NCBI GenBank assembly: GCA_965221835.1
Contig: OZ244916.1
Span: forward strand, 1,736,001-1,800,000
Reading direction: 5' to 3'
Origin: Persebacter sp965221835
GTDB taxonomy: Bacteria > Pseudomonadota > Gammaproteobacteria > Tethybacterales > Persebacteraceae
Length of the DNA stretch: 64,000 nt
Shown here: piece by piece, positions 1-11,900 of the stretch
Layout: every line of letters begins with the position of its first letter
How positions within the stretch are numbered: position 1 is the stretch's first letter
Made by a program: the position numbers and the translations under genes
The notes under the pieces: model-generated
What the model was told of the DNA's origin: nothing
Seen by the model: only the letters and a program-made list of their open reading frames with translations
Database searches by the model: none

Positions 1-38
1 AACTGATTCGCGAATTTATGAAACGGAAACGCGATTGA
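1..38 (+). CDS. 3' end of an upstream gene, possibly the DMSO-reductase iron-sulfur subunit (partial)
   Basis: An open frame enters from the left edge and ends at a TGA (36-38), giving a C-terminal tail LIREFMKRKRD. The stop overlaps the TTG start of the next gene (TTGA), the kind of coupling seen between genes of one operon. In DMSO-reductase-like operons the gene before the membrane anchor usually encodes the four-cluster ferredoxin subunit DmsB. That identity is inferred from position only, because too little sequence is present to recognise a family. Confidence 0.4.
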   Translation, partial: LIREFMKRKRD

Positions 39-940
39 AACCTGCGATTTCTATTGTTGTTTTTACCGTGTTGTCCGGCGGCGGGTTGGGGTTGGCGGCG
101 GTGTTGGCGGTTTTTGCCGATTCGCTTTCGCAAAATGTTTTTGCGGCGGCGGCGATTCTTTCCATGATTCTCACCGGCGGCGGATTGTTTGCGTCTGTTT
201 TTCATTTAGCGAATCCGAAAAATGCGTGGCGGGCGTTTTCGCGTATTCGCACTTCGTGGTTGTCGCGCGAGGCGGTTTTGGCGGCGTTATTTTTTGCGTT
301 GTTTTTGCCGTGGGCGGCGATTCGTTTTTTTGGCGGCGAAGTTTGGATTTTGCGGGCGGCAGTTTTTGTTTGCGCGATGGCGGCGGTGTTTTGCACGGCG
401 ATGATTTATCAATCGTTAAAAACAATTGCGGCGTGGAATCATCCGTTGACTGCATTTTGTTATCTTGCATTTTCTTTGCAAAGTGGTGCGGCGATTTTTG
501 CGATATTTGAATCGTTTTTTGATTCTTTGCAAAACGAATCGGCGGCGGTGGTTTTTTTGTTTTCGGCGGCGGCGGCGATTGCAAAAATTTTGCAATATCG
601 CCGAATCGGAAAAAGTACGGACATTCGCATCGGACGGGCGGCGGGATTTTCGCGGGCGGGTGCGAAACTTTTGGAAACCGGACATGCGGCGCAAACTTTT
701 TTGACGCGCGAATTTATATTTTCGGTTTCGGCAAAAAAGTTGCGCGTGTTGCGAATCGCTTCGCTTTTGCTGATTATCGTTTCTCCGCCGGTCGGGGCGT
801 TGTTTGCATTGCGCGGCGGTTTCGTTTTTGCGGCGTTTTTTTGCGTTATGCTTTTCGCCGGTTTATTAATTGAACGCTGGCTTTTTTTTGCGGAAGCGAA
901 ACACGCGGTGCGGGCGTATCACGGAATCGGACCGTCTTAA
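35..940 (+). CDS. dmsC: DMSO reductase-type membrane anchor subunit, DmsC-like
   Basis: A 301-residue polytopic membrane protein with about eight hydrophobic helices, the usual size of DmsC. Residues near 55-80 read HLANPKNAWRAFSRIRTSWLSRE in part, a stretch typical of DmsC anchors. The family holds the molybdopterin catalytic subunit and the iron-sulfur subunit at the membrane and oxidises quinol, passing electrons to DMSO or other substrates. The start is TTG at 35, overlapping the preceding stop. It is therefore probably the last gene of a dmsABC-like operon whose other genes lie left of the window. The real substrate of the complex cannot be read from the anchor. It ends 36 bp from the convergent metY gene. 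Confidence 0.85.
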   Translation: MKPAISIVVFTVLSGGGLGLAAVLAVFADSLSQNVFAAAAILSMILTGGGLFASVFHLANPKNAWRAFSRIRTSWLSREAVLAALFFALFLPWAAIRFFGGEVWILRAAVFVCAMAAVFCTAMIYQSLKTIAAWNHPLTAFCYLAFSLQSGAAIFAIFESFFDSLQNESAAVVFLFSAAAAIAKILQYRRIGKSTDIRIGRAAGFSRAGAKLLETGHAAQTFLTREFIFSVSAKKLRVLRIASLLLIIVSPPVGALFALRGGFVFAAFFCVMLFAGLLIERWLFFAEAKHAVRAYHGIGPS

Positions 941-976
941 TTTTTTGCGGCAGAATGCAAAATTTGTTTAGTTTGT

Positions 977-2269
977 TTACTTTTCGGCGGCGGTTAATGC
1001 CTGGTCCAAATCCCACATAATATCTTCTGGCGTTTCTATGCCGACTGAAAGGCGGATCATTTCGGGGGCGATTCCGGCGGCGCGTTGTTGTTCTTCGTTC
1101 ATTTGGCGGTGCGTGGTGGAAGCGGGATGAATAATCAGCGTTTTGGTGTCGCCGATATTGGCGAGATGGCTGCAGAGTTTTACATTTTCTATCACCGCTG
1201 CGCCCGCATTTGCGTCGCCGCGAACGCCGAATGCGAGAACGCCGCCCGCACCGTCCGGCAGATATTTTTGTGCCGCCGCAAAATGCGGAGAGTTTTTCAA
1301 TTTCGGATATGAAACCCATTTTACGCGCGGATGTTGCGATAAAAATTCGGCGACTGTTAGCGCGTTTTCGGAATGCCGCCGCATTCGCAACGGCAATGTT
1401 TCCATTCCTTGCAAAAATAAAAATGAATGAAATGGCGACAACGCCGCACCGAAAGTCCGCAAAACTTCGCATCGCGCGCGCATCGTAAAAGCGAAATCGC
1501 CGAAAGTTTCGTAAAAACGCACGCCGTGATAACCCGCCGACGGGCAGGTCATGCCCGAAAATTTGCCATTATCCCACGGAAACTTTCCCGATTCCACAAT
1601 AACGCCGCCCAATGCTGCGCCGTGTCCGCCGATATATTTTGTCGCCGAATGAATGACGATGTCTGCGCCGTGTTCTAGCGGGCGGCACAATATCGGCGAG
1701 GGAATTGTGTTGTCCGCTATCAGCGGAATTCCCGCATCGCGCGCGATGGCGGCAACGGCGGCAATGTCCAAAACATTCATCGCCGGATTGCCGAGTGTTT
1801 CGGCGAAAATCAGGCGCGTTTTTGGCGTTATGGCGCGGGCGAAGTTGTCGGGCGAATCGCCGTCCACAAAATGCGTTTCAATGCCGAGTTTGCGCAGATT
1901 GACATCCAGCAGCGAATAAGTGCCGCCGTACAGCGTTTTCGCTGCGACAACTTCGTCGCCTTGTTGCAACAGCGAAAGAAATGCGGTTGCCGCCGCTGCC
2001 ATTCCGGACGCGGTTGCGAGGGCGGCGCGTCCGTTTTCGGCGGCGGCGATTCGTTCTTCAAACATCGCGGTGGTCGGATTGGAAATGCGCGAATATACAT
2101 TGCCGAAAGTTTGCAAATTGAACAAACTCGCGGCGTGGTCGGCGTTGTCAAAAACAAACGCGGCGGTTTGATAAATTGGTGCGGCGCGCGCGCCGGTGTC
2201 GCCGTCCGGGATTTGACCGGCATGCGCACACAGTGTTTCCAGCCCGAATGTACGGTCGCCGCCGGTCAT
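977..2269 (-). CDS. metY: O-acetylhomoserine sulfhydrylase (aminocarboxypropyltransferase)
   Basis: A 430-residue PLP-dependent enzyme of the Cys/Met metabolism family. It makes homocysteine from O-acetylhomoserine and sulfide in methionine synthesis. Visible features are the N-terminal FGLETLCAHAG, the YSRISNPT segment, the PLP-lysine neighbourhood HSATKYIGGHG, and the C-terminal RLSVGIETPEDI. The reading frame stays open upstream to 2443, but the family start MTGGDRTFGLET at 2269 is chosen because the upstream part is arginine-rich, overlaps the neighbouring gene and matches nothing; the ATG also overlaps the TGA of that gene (ATGA) and follows a GGGGCGG ribosome-binding stretch. It is the second gene of a two-gene operon with a CoA-binding protein. 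Confidence 0.93.
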   Translation of the reverse strand: MTGGDRTFGLETLCAHAGQIPDGDTGARAAPIYQTAAFVFDNADHAASLFNLQTFGNVYSRISNPTTAMFEERIAAAENGRAALATASGMAAAATAFLSLLQQGDEVVAAKTLYGGTYSLLDVNLRKLGIETHFVDGDSPDNFARAITPKTRLIFAETLGNPAMNVLDIAAVAAIARDAGIPLIADNTIPSPILCRPLEHGADIVIHSATKYIGGHGAALGGVIVESGKFPWDNGKFSGMTCPSAGYHGVRFYETFGDFAFTMRARCEVLRTFGAALSPFHSFLFLQGMETLPLRMRRHSENALTVAEFLSQHPRVKWVSYPKLKNSPHFAAAQKYLPDGAGGVLAFGVRGDANAGAAVIENVKLCSHLANIGDTKTLIIHPASTTHRQMNEEQQRAAGIAPEMIRLSVGIETPEDIMWDLDQALTAAEK

Positions 2270-2736
2270 GAATCCGCCCCCCGCCGCCGCGGAGAAATAA
2301 CGCCGGTATTGACTCCGGCGAAATGCAGACCGCCGAAAAGGCGACCGTGTTCTATTTTCATACAGCGGTCGCTGACGGTTTCCATTCCGGCGGATTCGGC
2401 GATTTGCGCCGCTTCGTCGTTGTGCGCGCCGATTTGCATCCAAAAAACGCGCGCGCCGATTTCCGCCGCCTGTTTTGCCAGCGCGGGCATTTCTTCGGCG
2501 CGGCGAAAGCAGTCTGCGACTTCAACTTTTTCGGGAATGTCCGCCAGCGAGGGATAGCATTTGCGCCCGAGAATTTCGGAATGCGCGGGATTGACCGGAA
2601 AAATGCGGTAGCCGTGATTGACGAGATATTTCGCCGCAAAATATGAAGGGCGATGCCATTTCGGCGACAATCCGACAATCGCTATGGCGCGATAATCGCG
2701 GAGAATGCGGCGCAATCCGGCGGCGTTTTCTATCAT
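2266..2736 (-). CDS. CoA-binding domain protein (YccU-type)
   Basis: A 156-residue single-domain Rossmann protein of the CoA_binding_2 family. The motif AIVGLSPKWHRPSYFAAKYL is followed by GYRIFPVNP, and later the segment VFWMQIGAHNDEAAQIAESAG and the conserved DRCMKIEH. The family resembles the nucleotide-binding domain of succinyl-CoA synthetase. Its cellular role is not settled. It overlaps metY by 4 bp and is translated just before it. The same pairing is common in proteobacteria and suggests a link to acyl-homoserine or CoA-dependent sulfur metabolism, but that is inference. Confidence 0.85.
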   Translation of the reverse strand: MIENAAGLRRILRDYRAIAIVGLSPKWHRPSYFAAKYLVNHGYRIFPVNPAHSEILGRKCYPSLADIPEKVEVADCFRRAEEMPALAKQAAEIGARVFWMQIGAHNDEAAQIAESAGMETVSDRCMKIEHGRLFGGLHFAGVNTGVISPRRRGADS

Positions 2737-2790
2737 CGGCGCATTTTACCCGATATTTCGCCGCCGTTCTTCATTTAATTTTTCCGCCCC

Positions 2791-2812
2791 GCCGAATTGG
2801 CGCCGAATTGGC
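2791..2812. repeat. two tandem 11-bp repeats in the metY-adhesin gap
   Basis: GCCGAATTGGC occurs twice head to tail inside the 161-bp gap between the divergent CoA-binding gene and the adhesin promoter. Each copy is itself an imperfect palindrome (GCC...GGC around AATT), so the pair could be a regulator site or simple slippage. Nothing else was recognised between 2737 and 2897. Confidence 0.5.
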
Positions 2813-2897
2813 GTTGCGCGGGAATTGAAAAAAGTTTATTTGCCCGTCCGCGCCGCTTGAAATTCATCGCGGAAATTTGCAATTATTTTGTCGTTAG

Positions 2898-2926
2898 TTG
2901 ACAAAACGGCAAAAATATCGGATAAT
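2898..2926 (+). promoter_or_regulatory. sigma70-type promoter of the giant adhesin gene
   Basis: TTGACA (2898-2903) and GATAAT (2921-2926) are separated by exactly 17 bp, so the -35 is perfect and the -10 has one mismatch. Transcription would begin near 2933, which rules out a start codon at 2898 and supports the TTG at 2967. Confidence 0.8.
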
Positions 2927-2966
2927 ATCCCTGTTTGCTTTTGATAGGGTTTTTTGGGAGTCATTT

Positions 2967-5900
2967 TTGCATCTAAAAACGAAAAGATTGGGGATTGGCA
3001 TTTTTTCCGTGCGGACGGCGGTGCGTCTGTTGTTTGGCGCACTGCTTTTGTCGGCGGCGACATTGTCCGCCGATTCGCGGCGTGACGACACCGGCGGCGG
3101 ATTTTTGTATAGCGACTATTTGCAGACCGGCGGCGTTGAAGGCAAATCGGGCAGTTTTGACATAACGCCCCGTTCGGCGGACGGCGTTGCGCGATTGTTG
3201 TCGGCGGCGGAAAAAGAGTTTTTGGAGTTGCCGTTGCGCGAATGGGCGTTGGGTTATATTTTTGACGATACCGAGTTTTCGGACATAACGACTGAGGCGA
3301 AGTTGCGGGCGGGCGAAAGCGGGGCGCGACTGGTGGAATCGGCGTTGCAATCGGCATTGTCGGCGGCGGCGGAACGAAGCCGCTTTGTTCGCCGGATAGA
3401 CATTGATTTTCAGACGGCGTTGGGCGGTCGTTATTCCGCCGCCGGATTGAATATGCTTGGCGCATTGCGCGAAACGGCGGATGACGCCCTGATTTGGCAG
3501 TTGCGGGCGTATTCGGGCGGCAGCGACCGGTACGGCGGCAATCTCGGCGCGATTTATCGCCGCGCTTTTGCGAATGATAGTTTGCTCGGCTTAAATGTAT
3601 TTGGCGATTACGAAAGGCGCGATGTAGAAGGCGATGGAAATCCCGCCGGTAAATCTTTTTATCGCTGGTCGGCAGGGGCGGAAGCGCGTTCGCCGTGGGT
3701 GGATATTTTCGTTAATTATTATGATGCGGTTTCAAATCCGGTTTATGTGGAAATAGACAACAGAACTTTTGCGACCTATTCGGCGGACGGCTACGATGCC
3801 GAAATCAATTTGCATGCGCCGAAGTATCGTTGGTTGACGGCGATAGCGACTTATTATTTTTACGAGGGGCAATTCAGCCGTGGCGATGACGAAGGATTGC
3901 GGACGGGATTGCGTTTGTCGCCGCAGAGATGGCCGCTGGAGTTGGAAGTTGAATATGACAGCGGCGACACCGGCAAATCGTGGGGCTGGGAGATTTCATT
4001 TCGGCACGACTTCGGCGAACCTTCCGGCGGCAATGGCGGCAATGGCGGCACGGCATCGCCAACGGATCCGCGGCGATGGTTTTTTGCACCGGTACGCCGC
4101 GAACATACGCAACGGATATACACGGCGGAAGTATTGGGCACCGCCGGCACCGGACCGGTTGCAATCGGCAGCGGCGGCACTTTGGTATTGCTTGCGGATT
4201 TGACACCGGTTGGCGGGGCGGTTTCGCTGTTTTCGGGGGCGGACAGTATTTTATTGACGGTTTCCGCCGCGCCGATTTCCGTTGCCGGTTTGAATGTTTC
4301 GGGCAACTATCAGGGCGCACCGGTGGCGGTAAATGTGCCGTTTCCGCGACAATTGGCGGTGCCGGATGTGGCGGCGTTGACGGTGCAAACCGGCGGTGCG
4401 GTGAACAACACAACGGTATCGGTATTTTTCGTTTATCCGGACGGGCAGACGACATTGGCGGTCGGCAGTACGGTGGTTTTATATCGCGATGGCACTTCAT
4501 CGGCGCGGCGGGTGGATCTTATTGAAGGGCGGATGTTCGTAGACACGAGCCGGGCGGTATTTGCTAATTTGGTGCCGGTGGATGCGACTTTGTCGGTGAT
4601 GAGCGGTGCGGTTGTCGCCGCTTACGATGGCACGACATTGGCGGTAGATTCCGAAACGGGCGGCAGTTTTGAGTTGCATTTGGATGCGGCGGGTTTGACG
4701 GTATTGGTATCGGCGGGTGCGGCGGTGTCGGTCGGCTACGATAGTACTTCGCAAACGGTGGGCATTGTTGCGGACGGCGACAATATCAGCGTGATGGTGG
4801 GCGGAATGACCGTCGGTTGCGACAATCCGGGCGATTTGCCGGGCGGCAATAGCGGCTTTTTGGAGTGTGCGTTGGATGCGCCGGTTATGGCGGCAAATCC
4901 CTTTTATGCCGCGAGCGCGGATGCGATAAATATTTCTTTGGATTTGGAGTTGCAAAACGGCGGACGGCTGATTTCCATCGCTTATTTGGCAGTTGGCGAT
5001 TTGCCGGCGACACCGCATTTTGCGACATTGATTGCAGGCGGCGGACGCGGCGGTGAAAGCACTTTCACCATAACGGGCGAAAATGCCAATGTTAGGATAA
5101 ACGGCGATTTGTTATCATTTACCCCCGCCGCCGCCGAACTGAACGGCGAAACGGTATTTACGGTGGTGGCGGCAAACGGCGGACGGGCGGCGGCGACAAT
5201 AATGACCGTTGTGGCGGTGCGGGAAGAGTTGGAGGATGTGGCGGCATCGCTGGAGGATATTGGCGGAAATCCGATTGCGATTGGCGATGCGATTTCGTTC
5301 ACCGCCTTTGAGAACACAAGTACGACTATCGCCATTATTGGCGTGAGCGGCGGCGTGGGCGGTTATGAATATACGCGGGAAGGCGCGGCGGAAGGTATAG
5401 ACATAAATGTCATCACAGCCGCGGACGGCGGCGCGCGTTTTGCGGAAATTTTCCTGTTGACGGCGGCGGTTACCGCTGATGTGGGAAATGTATATCAAAT
5501 CACGGTATCGGTGGGAGACAGCGGGCGGCATTCGCAGATAACCGAAAATACGCGCCTTACTTTTTTCGCAACATTGGCGCAGGTTGTGCCAGAATTCATT
5601 GTTAGCGCGACAGCGGAGCCGTCTCCGGCGATATTCAGGGCGTTTAACGGCGGCGAGGGATTTGCGTCGCAGATTGACGAAATTGGAATGACAGTCGGGG
5701 CGTGGCCGGTATATCTTGCGCCGCAAGGGGCGGCATTTACATTGACGGCAACGGGCGGTGCGAACGCACCGTACAGTTATTCAATTTTCAGACAAGCGGG
5801 CTGTGCCGGTGTGGGCGCCGTTGATGCGCCTTGTCCGTCGAACGGATTCCCGCCGTTATTTTCGGTGAATGCGATAAGCGTTGTCAGTTGGAATACGGAT

Positions 5901-8900
5901 TACGCAACGGCGAATACGGGTGCCGCTACTCCGTTTGTATTGCGGGGCGATGGTGCGGCAGTATTTACGCAGCGGGTAGTGGTGGAAGATTCCGCAGGCA
6001 ATCCTTTGCAGTCGCCGATAGCGATTACGGTATATCGTCCGCTGATTGCGGCGTTTGCGGACCCGGAAACAGGCGATATTGTCGCCGCTCCGGATGCGAC
6101 CGAAGGATTTTATTGGCGTCCGACGGAGTTGGATGGCGATGTAACGGTCTTTTCGTTGACGGTGATAAGCGATGCGGATTCGTATACGGTAACTCCGGTT
6201 GGCGGCAACAGCGGCGATTTGCAGTGGAACGACACCGAATCGGCGGTGATGTTTCCGGGTTTTGATCCGGCAACCGATACCGGAAATGTCTATACTTTGA
6301 CATTGGAAATTACCGACACAGGCGGGGCGGCGGCAGATTTGACGGACGATTTCACGCTTGCCCTGACATTAAATGTCCGTGCGGGCGGACCGTTTCGCCT
6401 GATGTTTGTTGCCGGCGATGGCGATGATAGCAATAACGGGCTGGGGGCGAATAGCGATCCTGCGGATGTCAATACGAGATTGACTGCGGCATATTCGTCG
6501 ACGCCGATGTTGTGGTCGCACGATTCTGCGGCGGGTGCTTTCTATTTGCCGTCCGCTGGCGGTGCGGGTGCGGCGTTTGGCGATTCGCTGTTTCGGATTG
6601 CGGCGTTAGGCGGCGAAGTGGAAAATGCGGCGATTGAAGTTATGGCGCAAGGTTGCACCGTCACGCGCCCGACAAGCGGCGCACCGGCAAACTGCGGACA
6701 TACCGCCGCCGCGGATTTGTTTGTCGTGCATACCAATGCGACTTTGACAACTGCGCTGACAATTACCGTTGCGGGCGGGGCAACCGAAATAATCCGCACG
6801 ACAACCACGGTAACGGGAAATGAGGCGTTGGTATCGTGGGCGGCGAATGCGGAAGTGGGCGCGAATGTGCATGAGGCGGTATATTCGGTGATATTGCGGG
6901 CGACGGATGCGGACGATGCGACGGTTGCGCCGGTGATAGCGACCGCATTTATTACGATGTATGCGGCGAGTGCGTTGGGGCTGGAAATTGAACCGGCGGA
7001 AGGCATAAACGGGCGCGGCGATGATGTGCTGCCGCTGGTGGTGGAGTTGGATGACACGGCGCAGAACAATATAAATGCGGTGGCGACATTGTCATTTTTG
7101 GGCGGTATTGGCGGGGGAGATTTGCAGATAGATTCGGCGGGCTTTATCGCCGGTCTCAATATCGTGTCGGTTGCCGGACAATATGTTTTGAATCATGAGG
7201 CGGAAAATACGATTTTTGATGCGCAACTGACGCTTACTTTGTCTTCTACAAACGCTTCCGTTGAGGCGTTGTTCCCGGAAACACCGGCGGATGATACTTT
7301 GCCGCTTTGTGCGGAAGAAAGCGACATTACCCAAGATTGTCGCACTTCGCCGTTGGCGGCGGCGGTGAGCGCGGTATTTACCATTTATGCGCGCGCGCTT
7401 GGCGAAGTTGGCTTATCAATTTCCGTTGGCGTGGACGAATTTAACGCGGCGGCGGCGAGTGCGGTGGCGGCGGCGGATCCGGAAGTTGACGGCGCATTGC
7501 TTATCGGATATAGCGATTTGTCCGACATTGCCGGTTTGCAGTTTGCCGCCATAACGAGCGATATCGCGCTTGCGACCGGCGTCAATCCGGCGTTGCAGGC
7601 GATTGTATTGTCGCCGGAAGGCGCATCGGCATCGTTGTCCTTGCTGGTGGAAACGTTTACGCCATCTCCGTGTTTTGCGGCGGATGCGGACGGTTGCGCC
7701 GATGTTTTGCGGTTTGGCAGTATTGACGACAATCTGGCAAATCTCATTACCGGGCGGCTGACGACTTTGAGTATCGCCCTTGTGTCGCCTTTCCGGCGGG
7801 ATGAAGTGCGGACGGGCGAGGGCATCGACGATATTGTTACGCTGACGACTTTTGCCGATGAAGGGGCGCTTACTTTGGATATTGCCGAATTGGTGCTGAT
7901 GAATACTGTGGTGGGATTTGCGGGGACGACCGAAGGGCGCACTCCCGATTCGCCGCTGACCGTATTCAAAAATATCACTGACTTCAACACCGCGTATTTG
8001 ACCATTCAAGTTAATGACATTAACACCCTTGCGTCATCCCGAGATTCTTCCTCCAATGTATCGCCGGAGGATGCGATATTGGTGACAATAGATTCGCCGC
8101 TGGTCGCCGGCACCTGGAATTTAAGAACGGAGCGCGCCGCGATTAACATCAATACGCGCGCCTTGACCTTTGATTCCGCGAGCGGCAATGTTGCGTTTTC
8201 TAATAGTGATGACGCAAACGCTGAGGATTTGCCGCTGGCGGTGATGACACTTTCCGGAAGTACGGGCGATGTGCAGCAGGTTGAAGTGAACGATCAAACT
8301 TTTCAAATTACGTTAGTAGGGGATGCGGGTGCAGAGGTGCAAAATGTAGTTAGATTCAATGTCGTTCATTTTGAAACCCCCGTGGTGTTGCGGGGTTTTA
8401 CGGTGATTATGTCGTTGGCGGCACCGAATACGCGCGGTGCTGCGTTGGGGCTGAACGGGATGACCTCTCTGTATTTTGATCTTGACGACCCTTCCGAATG
8501 CGGCGCATCCAAAATGTGGGAATACGGCGGAGTCGTGTTTTCGGATGACGGCAGAGTAGCCCCCGGCAGTCGCTACAACATAAAAGACGGCGTACCGGAA
8601 CACGACCCGGCGAACGGCGAATTTACGGCGATTCGTTGGCAAGGATTGTTGTGGCTGGCGAAACCGGCGTTTGATGTTTTCGGTGGCGAATTGACGAGAT
8701 GCCGCTACGGCGTGCCGCTGGCAAATCAGTTGCAAATCGGACCGAATATGCAGGTGCAGGATGCGGGTGATTCGGTTGTCGTGGGCGGTGTGCCGCCTAT
8801 CACATCAAATACGCAAGACGGTTCGCCAGAAAATCCGCTGATGGCGCAGTTGGAGGCGGGCAATATCGCACCGAACGCCGCCCCGATTGCGACCGTGAAT

Positions 8901-11900
8901 ATTAACGGCGATTTCCGTGTCAACACCGGCTGGTTGTTAGACAGCAACGACGATGGGCTGGCATTCCGTGCGGAATGTCCTTGCACCGTGTATTTCGCCG
9001 AATCATCGCCGATTCGCCCGGGATTGCGGATTATCCGATTTGAAGGTGCGGAAGGCACGGCAAACGAAGGGAATGCGCATAATCTTTTCGTTTCTTTGAT
9101 TGCCGCCGCCCCGCCGGGTTTTGCGCCGGTTATGGCGGCGGACGGATGGAGCGGCACAGGCACTTCGGCATCGCCGCTGCGTTATGATTCGCTGGAAGGC
9201 GAGGAGCGGGTTTTGGCGGCGCATTTGTCGGCGGCAAACTCCGCACCGGAAGTTGCGCAATATCGTTTCTTTGGCGGCAACGACAATTTTGAAGTCATCA
9301 ATGTGGCGGTGCAAACTTCGGCAACATTGACGGTGGCGAGTACGGTAGACCCGAACAATTCGCCGTCCGTAACTTTGTATGCGAGCGAAAACAACGGGAT
9401 TTTGTCTGGCAAGGAGGGGGCGGCTATTGGCGGCGTTTCAGCAATAACCGTTTCTATGGTGCAGGTATTTGCGGACGGCACGCAACTGATGGTAGCGCAA
9501 ACGGTCGTGCGGACGAGTGTGCGCCAATTTTCGCAAGACGACATACAATTGTCGGTCGGTTTGCATTCCGATTTTGTTAACAATCCCAGCCAAAACAAGT
9601 TGGATATAGCGACATTCGGAACGCCCGCTGCCAATTCGGCGTTGGCGGGGACGGAGACGAATCCGTTTGTCGTCAGCGGTTCGCGGTTGCAATATATGAC
9701 GCAGTCGGTCAATCCCGATGTCTTTACGATTGCGTTGCGACTCAACGATGGCACGCGAACGGCGAGTTTGGATGAGTTTTCCATCAACAGCGCAATCGTC
9801 ACCATAGAACCTTATGCCGATGAAGATAGCCCGCTTCAATTGGCGGTGAAATCGGCGAGGGAGGACAAAATAATCACATTTACGCCGACCGAATTCACCA
9901 GAAACCTCGTAAACACCGATACTTTTCCGATTACGACTTGCATCGCTATGCCCATTTCCGGACGGACTCGCGGCGTGAATTTTGAGCAGACGGTGTATAT
10001 GATTGCGGGACCGAACGGGACGACTGCCAACCAAACTTTGGTGGACGGCTGCACCGCACCGCCGGAAGATTTGCGGATGGAGTTGGCGGTGCATCACCAA
10101 ATATCAATGCAGTTTATCGGTCCCCGGGTCAGCGTTTTCGGCAATCCGGCGGATGTTTTGGCGGCGGGCACTCGCGAAAATCCTTATGTTATCCGGGCAG
10201 GCGACGATTCCGAAGCCAGTCCTCCTCAACCCAACTCTTACGGAAGTTTCTTCCGTCCCACAAGGGGTTTTGATGCTGTAAGAGGTCTTTTCGTCATGCG
10301 CCTTGTGGATCCGGACAGCGGACTGCGTTTCTTGCCGGTGGACGCCAATATTGCAGTGAATATTTTGCGAACAGTGCCTTACGGAGAGAGTAACGAGCAT
10401 CGCATATTTAGCATAGCCAGCGGAGGAGTCGCCGGTTGGGTATTGGCATTTGGGCGCCGAAACAGCGGTAGTGTAAATGATAAGGTTAACGAAACGGATT
10501 GCATGGAAACCGCTGTGCAAATCAACAACGGCGGCGTTTCCATGTCGCGGCGTTTCTATTTTATCCACGCACCGAGAGTCGCTACTTTGCCGGTCGTAGA
10601 CAATGCATGTTTGGACTTGCCCGACATCGTTTCGGACTTGCCGGGCGCGGGTACTTCAGCAAATTCGCCGCTGGTATTTGCGGCGACTCCGGGTGCGAAT
10701 ATTTCGCAAACACCGCTGGCGACCGTTACCCTATCGGGCGTAGACACCAGCGAATTTACTTTCACGCAACCCGCGCCTTTGACAATAAACGAAAACGGCG
10801 TTATCCGATTTACCACCGGTGCGGAAGTACGGGCGACTCTCATCAGCACCGCATTTACCGCAGAACGCGCAAGCGACACGACAACGCTTACGCTGTTTTT
10901 GCAAATGTCCGTATCGTTGCCGGACTCTTGCGAACGGATTTATGCCCCCGCCGATTATCTGATGGTCGGCGATCAATACGAGCATTTGTACGGCGAAAAT
11001 GTACTCGGCGACAGAGATCCGCTGTTTATACGCGGGTATCCGGGCGGACGCGAATCGTTTTTGGAGCGGGACGATGAAACCAATATCGTGCATCCCGCCG
11101 GCAAAGCGCATCGCCGTGTGCGGGCGGGCGACATTATCTATCGCCGGGCGGTGCCGAATGATCCCGAATATCAAAACGAACACCAAAGACGCGTTTATAT
11201 TTTCGCAATATCCAAAGAAAAATCCTCCGACCGCGATGCGGAACGCTGGACGGTGTTTGAAACGACAGACGGATTGCGTCTACTCGCGCCCTATCTTTTG
11301 GACGAAAACGGCAGAGGACTCACCACATGCGACCGCCCGGACGGATTGCAAGGCGGCGAGTTTGTCGCCCCCGCCAACTTTGTCCTCGCAACGCCGCAAC
11401 AAGAAATCGCGGCACGCCCCCAACTGACGGCGTTTGAATATCCGGTTTCCGCCGTATCCGTCACCGTGAACGCGCAAAATGTCAACAACGGCAATACGCC
11501 CGACAGCGACGATGTTTTGTATGTGGTATCGCAAGACACATTTTTGCCGAAAACCACGCTGGCATTGACGCCCGAATTGACCGGCGGCGTATTTCCGGCG
11601 GTCAGCGTTTATCTGGAAAGTTGCAGCGCGACTCTCAATGTTTGCCAATATATCGGCGGCAATCGCGACGAACTTGAGCGTTCTATGCTGGATGTGCGTT
11701 CGCAAGGCGGCATTTATCTGCATCTGGAAAATATCTACGCCCTCCCGATTTCGGAAGTGCCGGAAGGGGTAGATTTCACCGTCAGTTTGCGTTTGGGCGC
11801 ACGGGACGGACAGGCACCGCCGTTATTTACCGATGTTGAAGTTGTTATCAATCGCCCGACAAGATCATCCGGCAGCCCGGCGCGCTTTACCCTCCCCTTC

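Noticed and set aside
2898..2966. N-terminal extension of the adhesin starting at TTG 2898
   Set aside because: This segment is the promoter itself (TTGACA...GATAAT); the TTG at 2967 has a ribosome site and a signal peptide.
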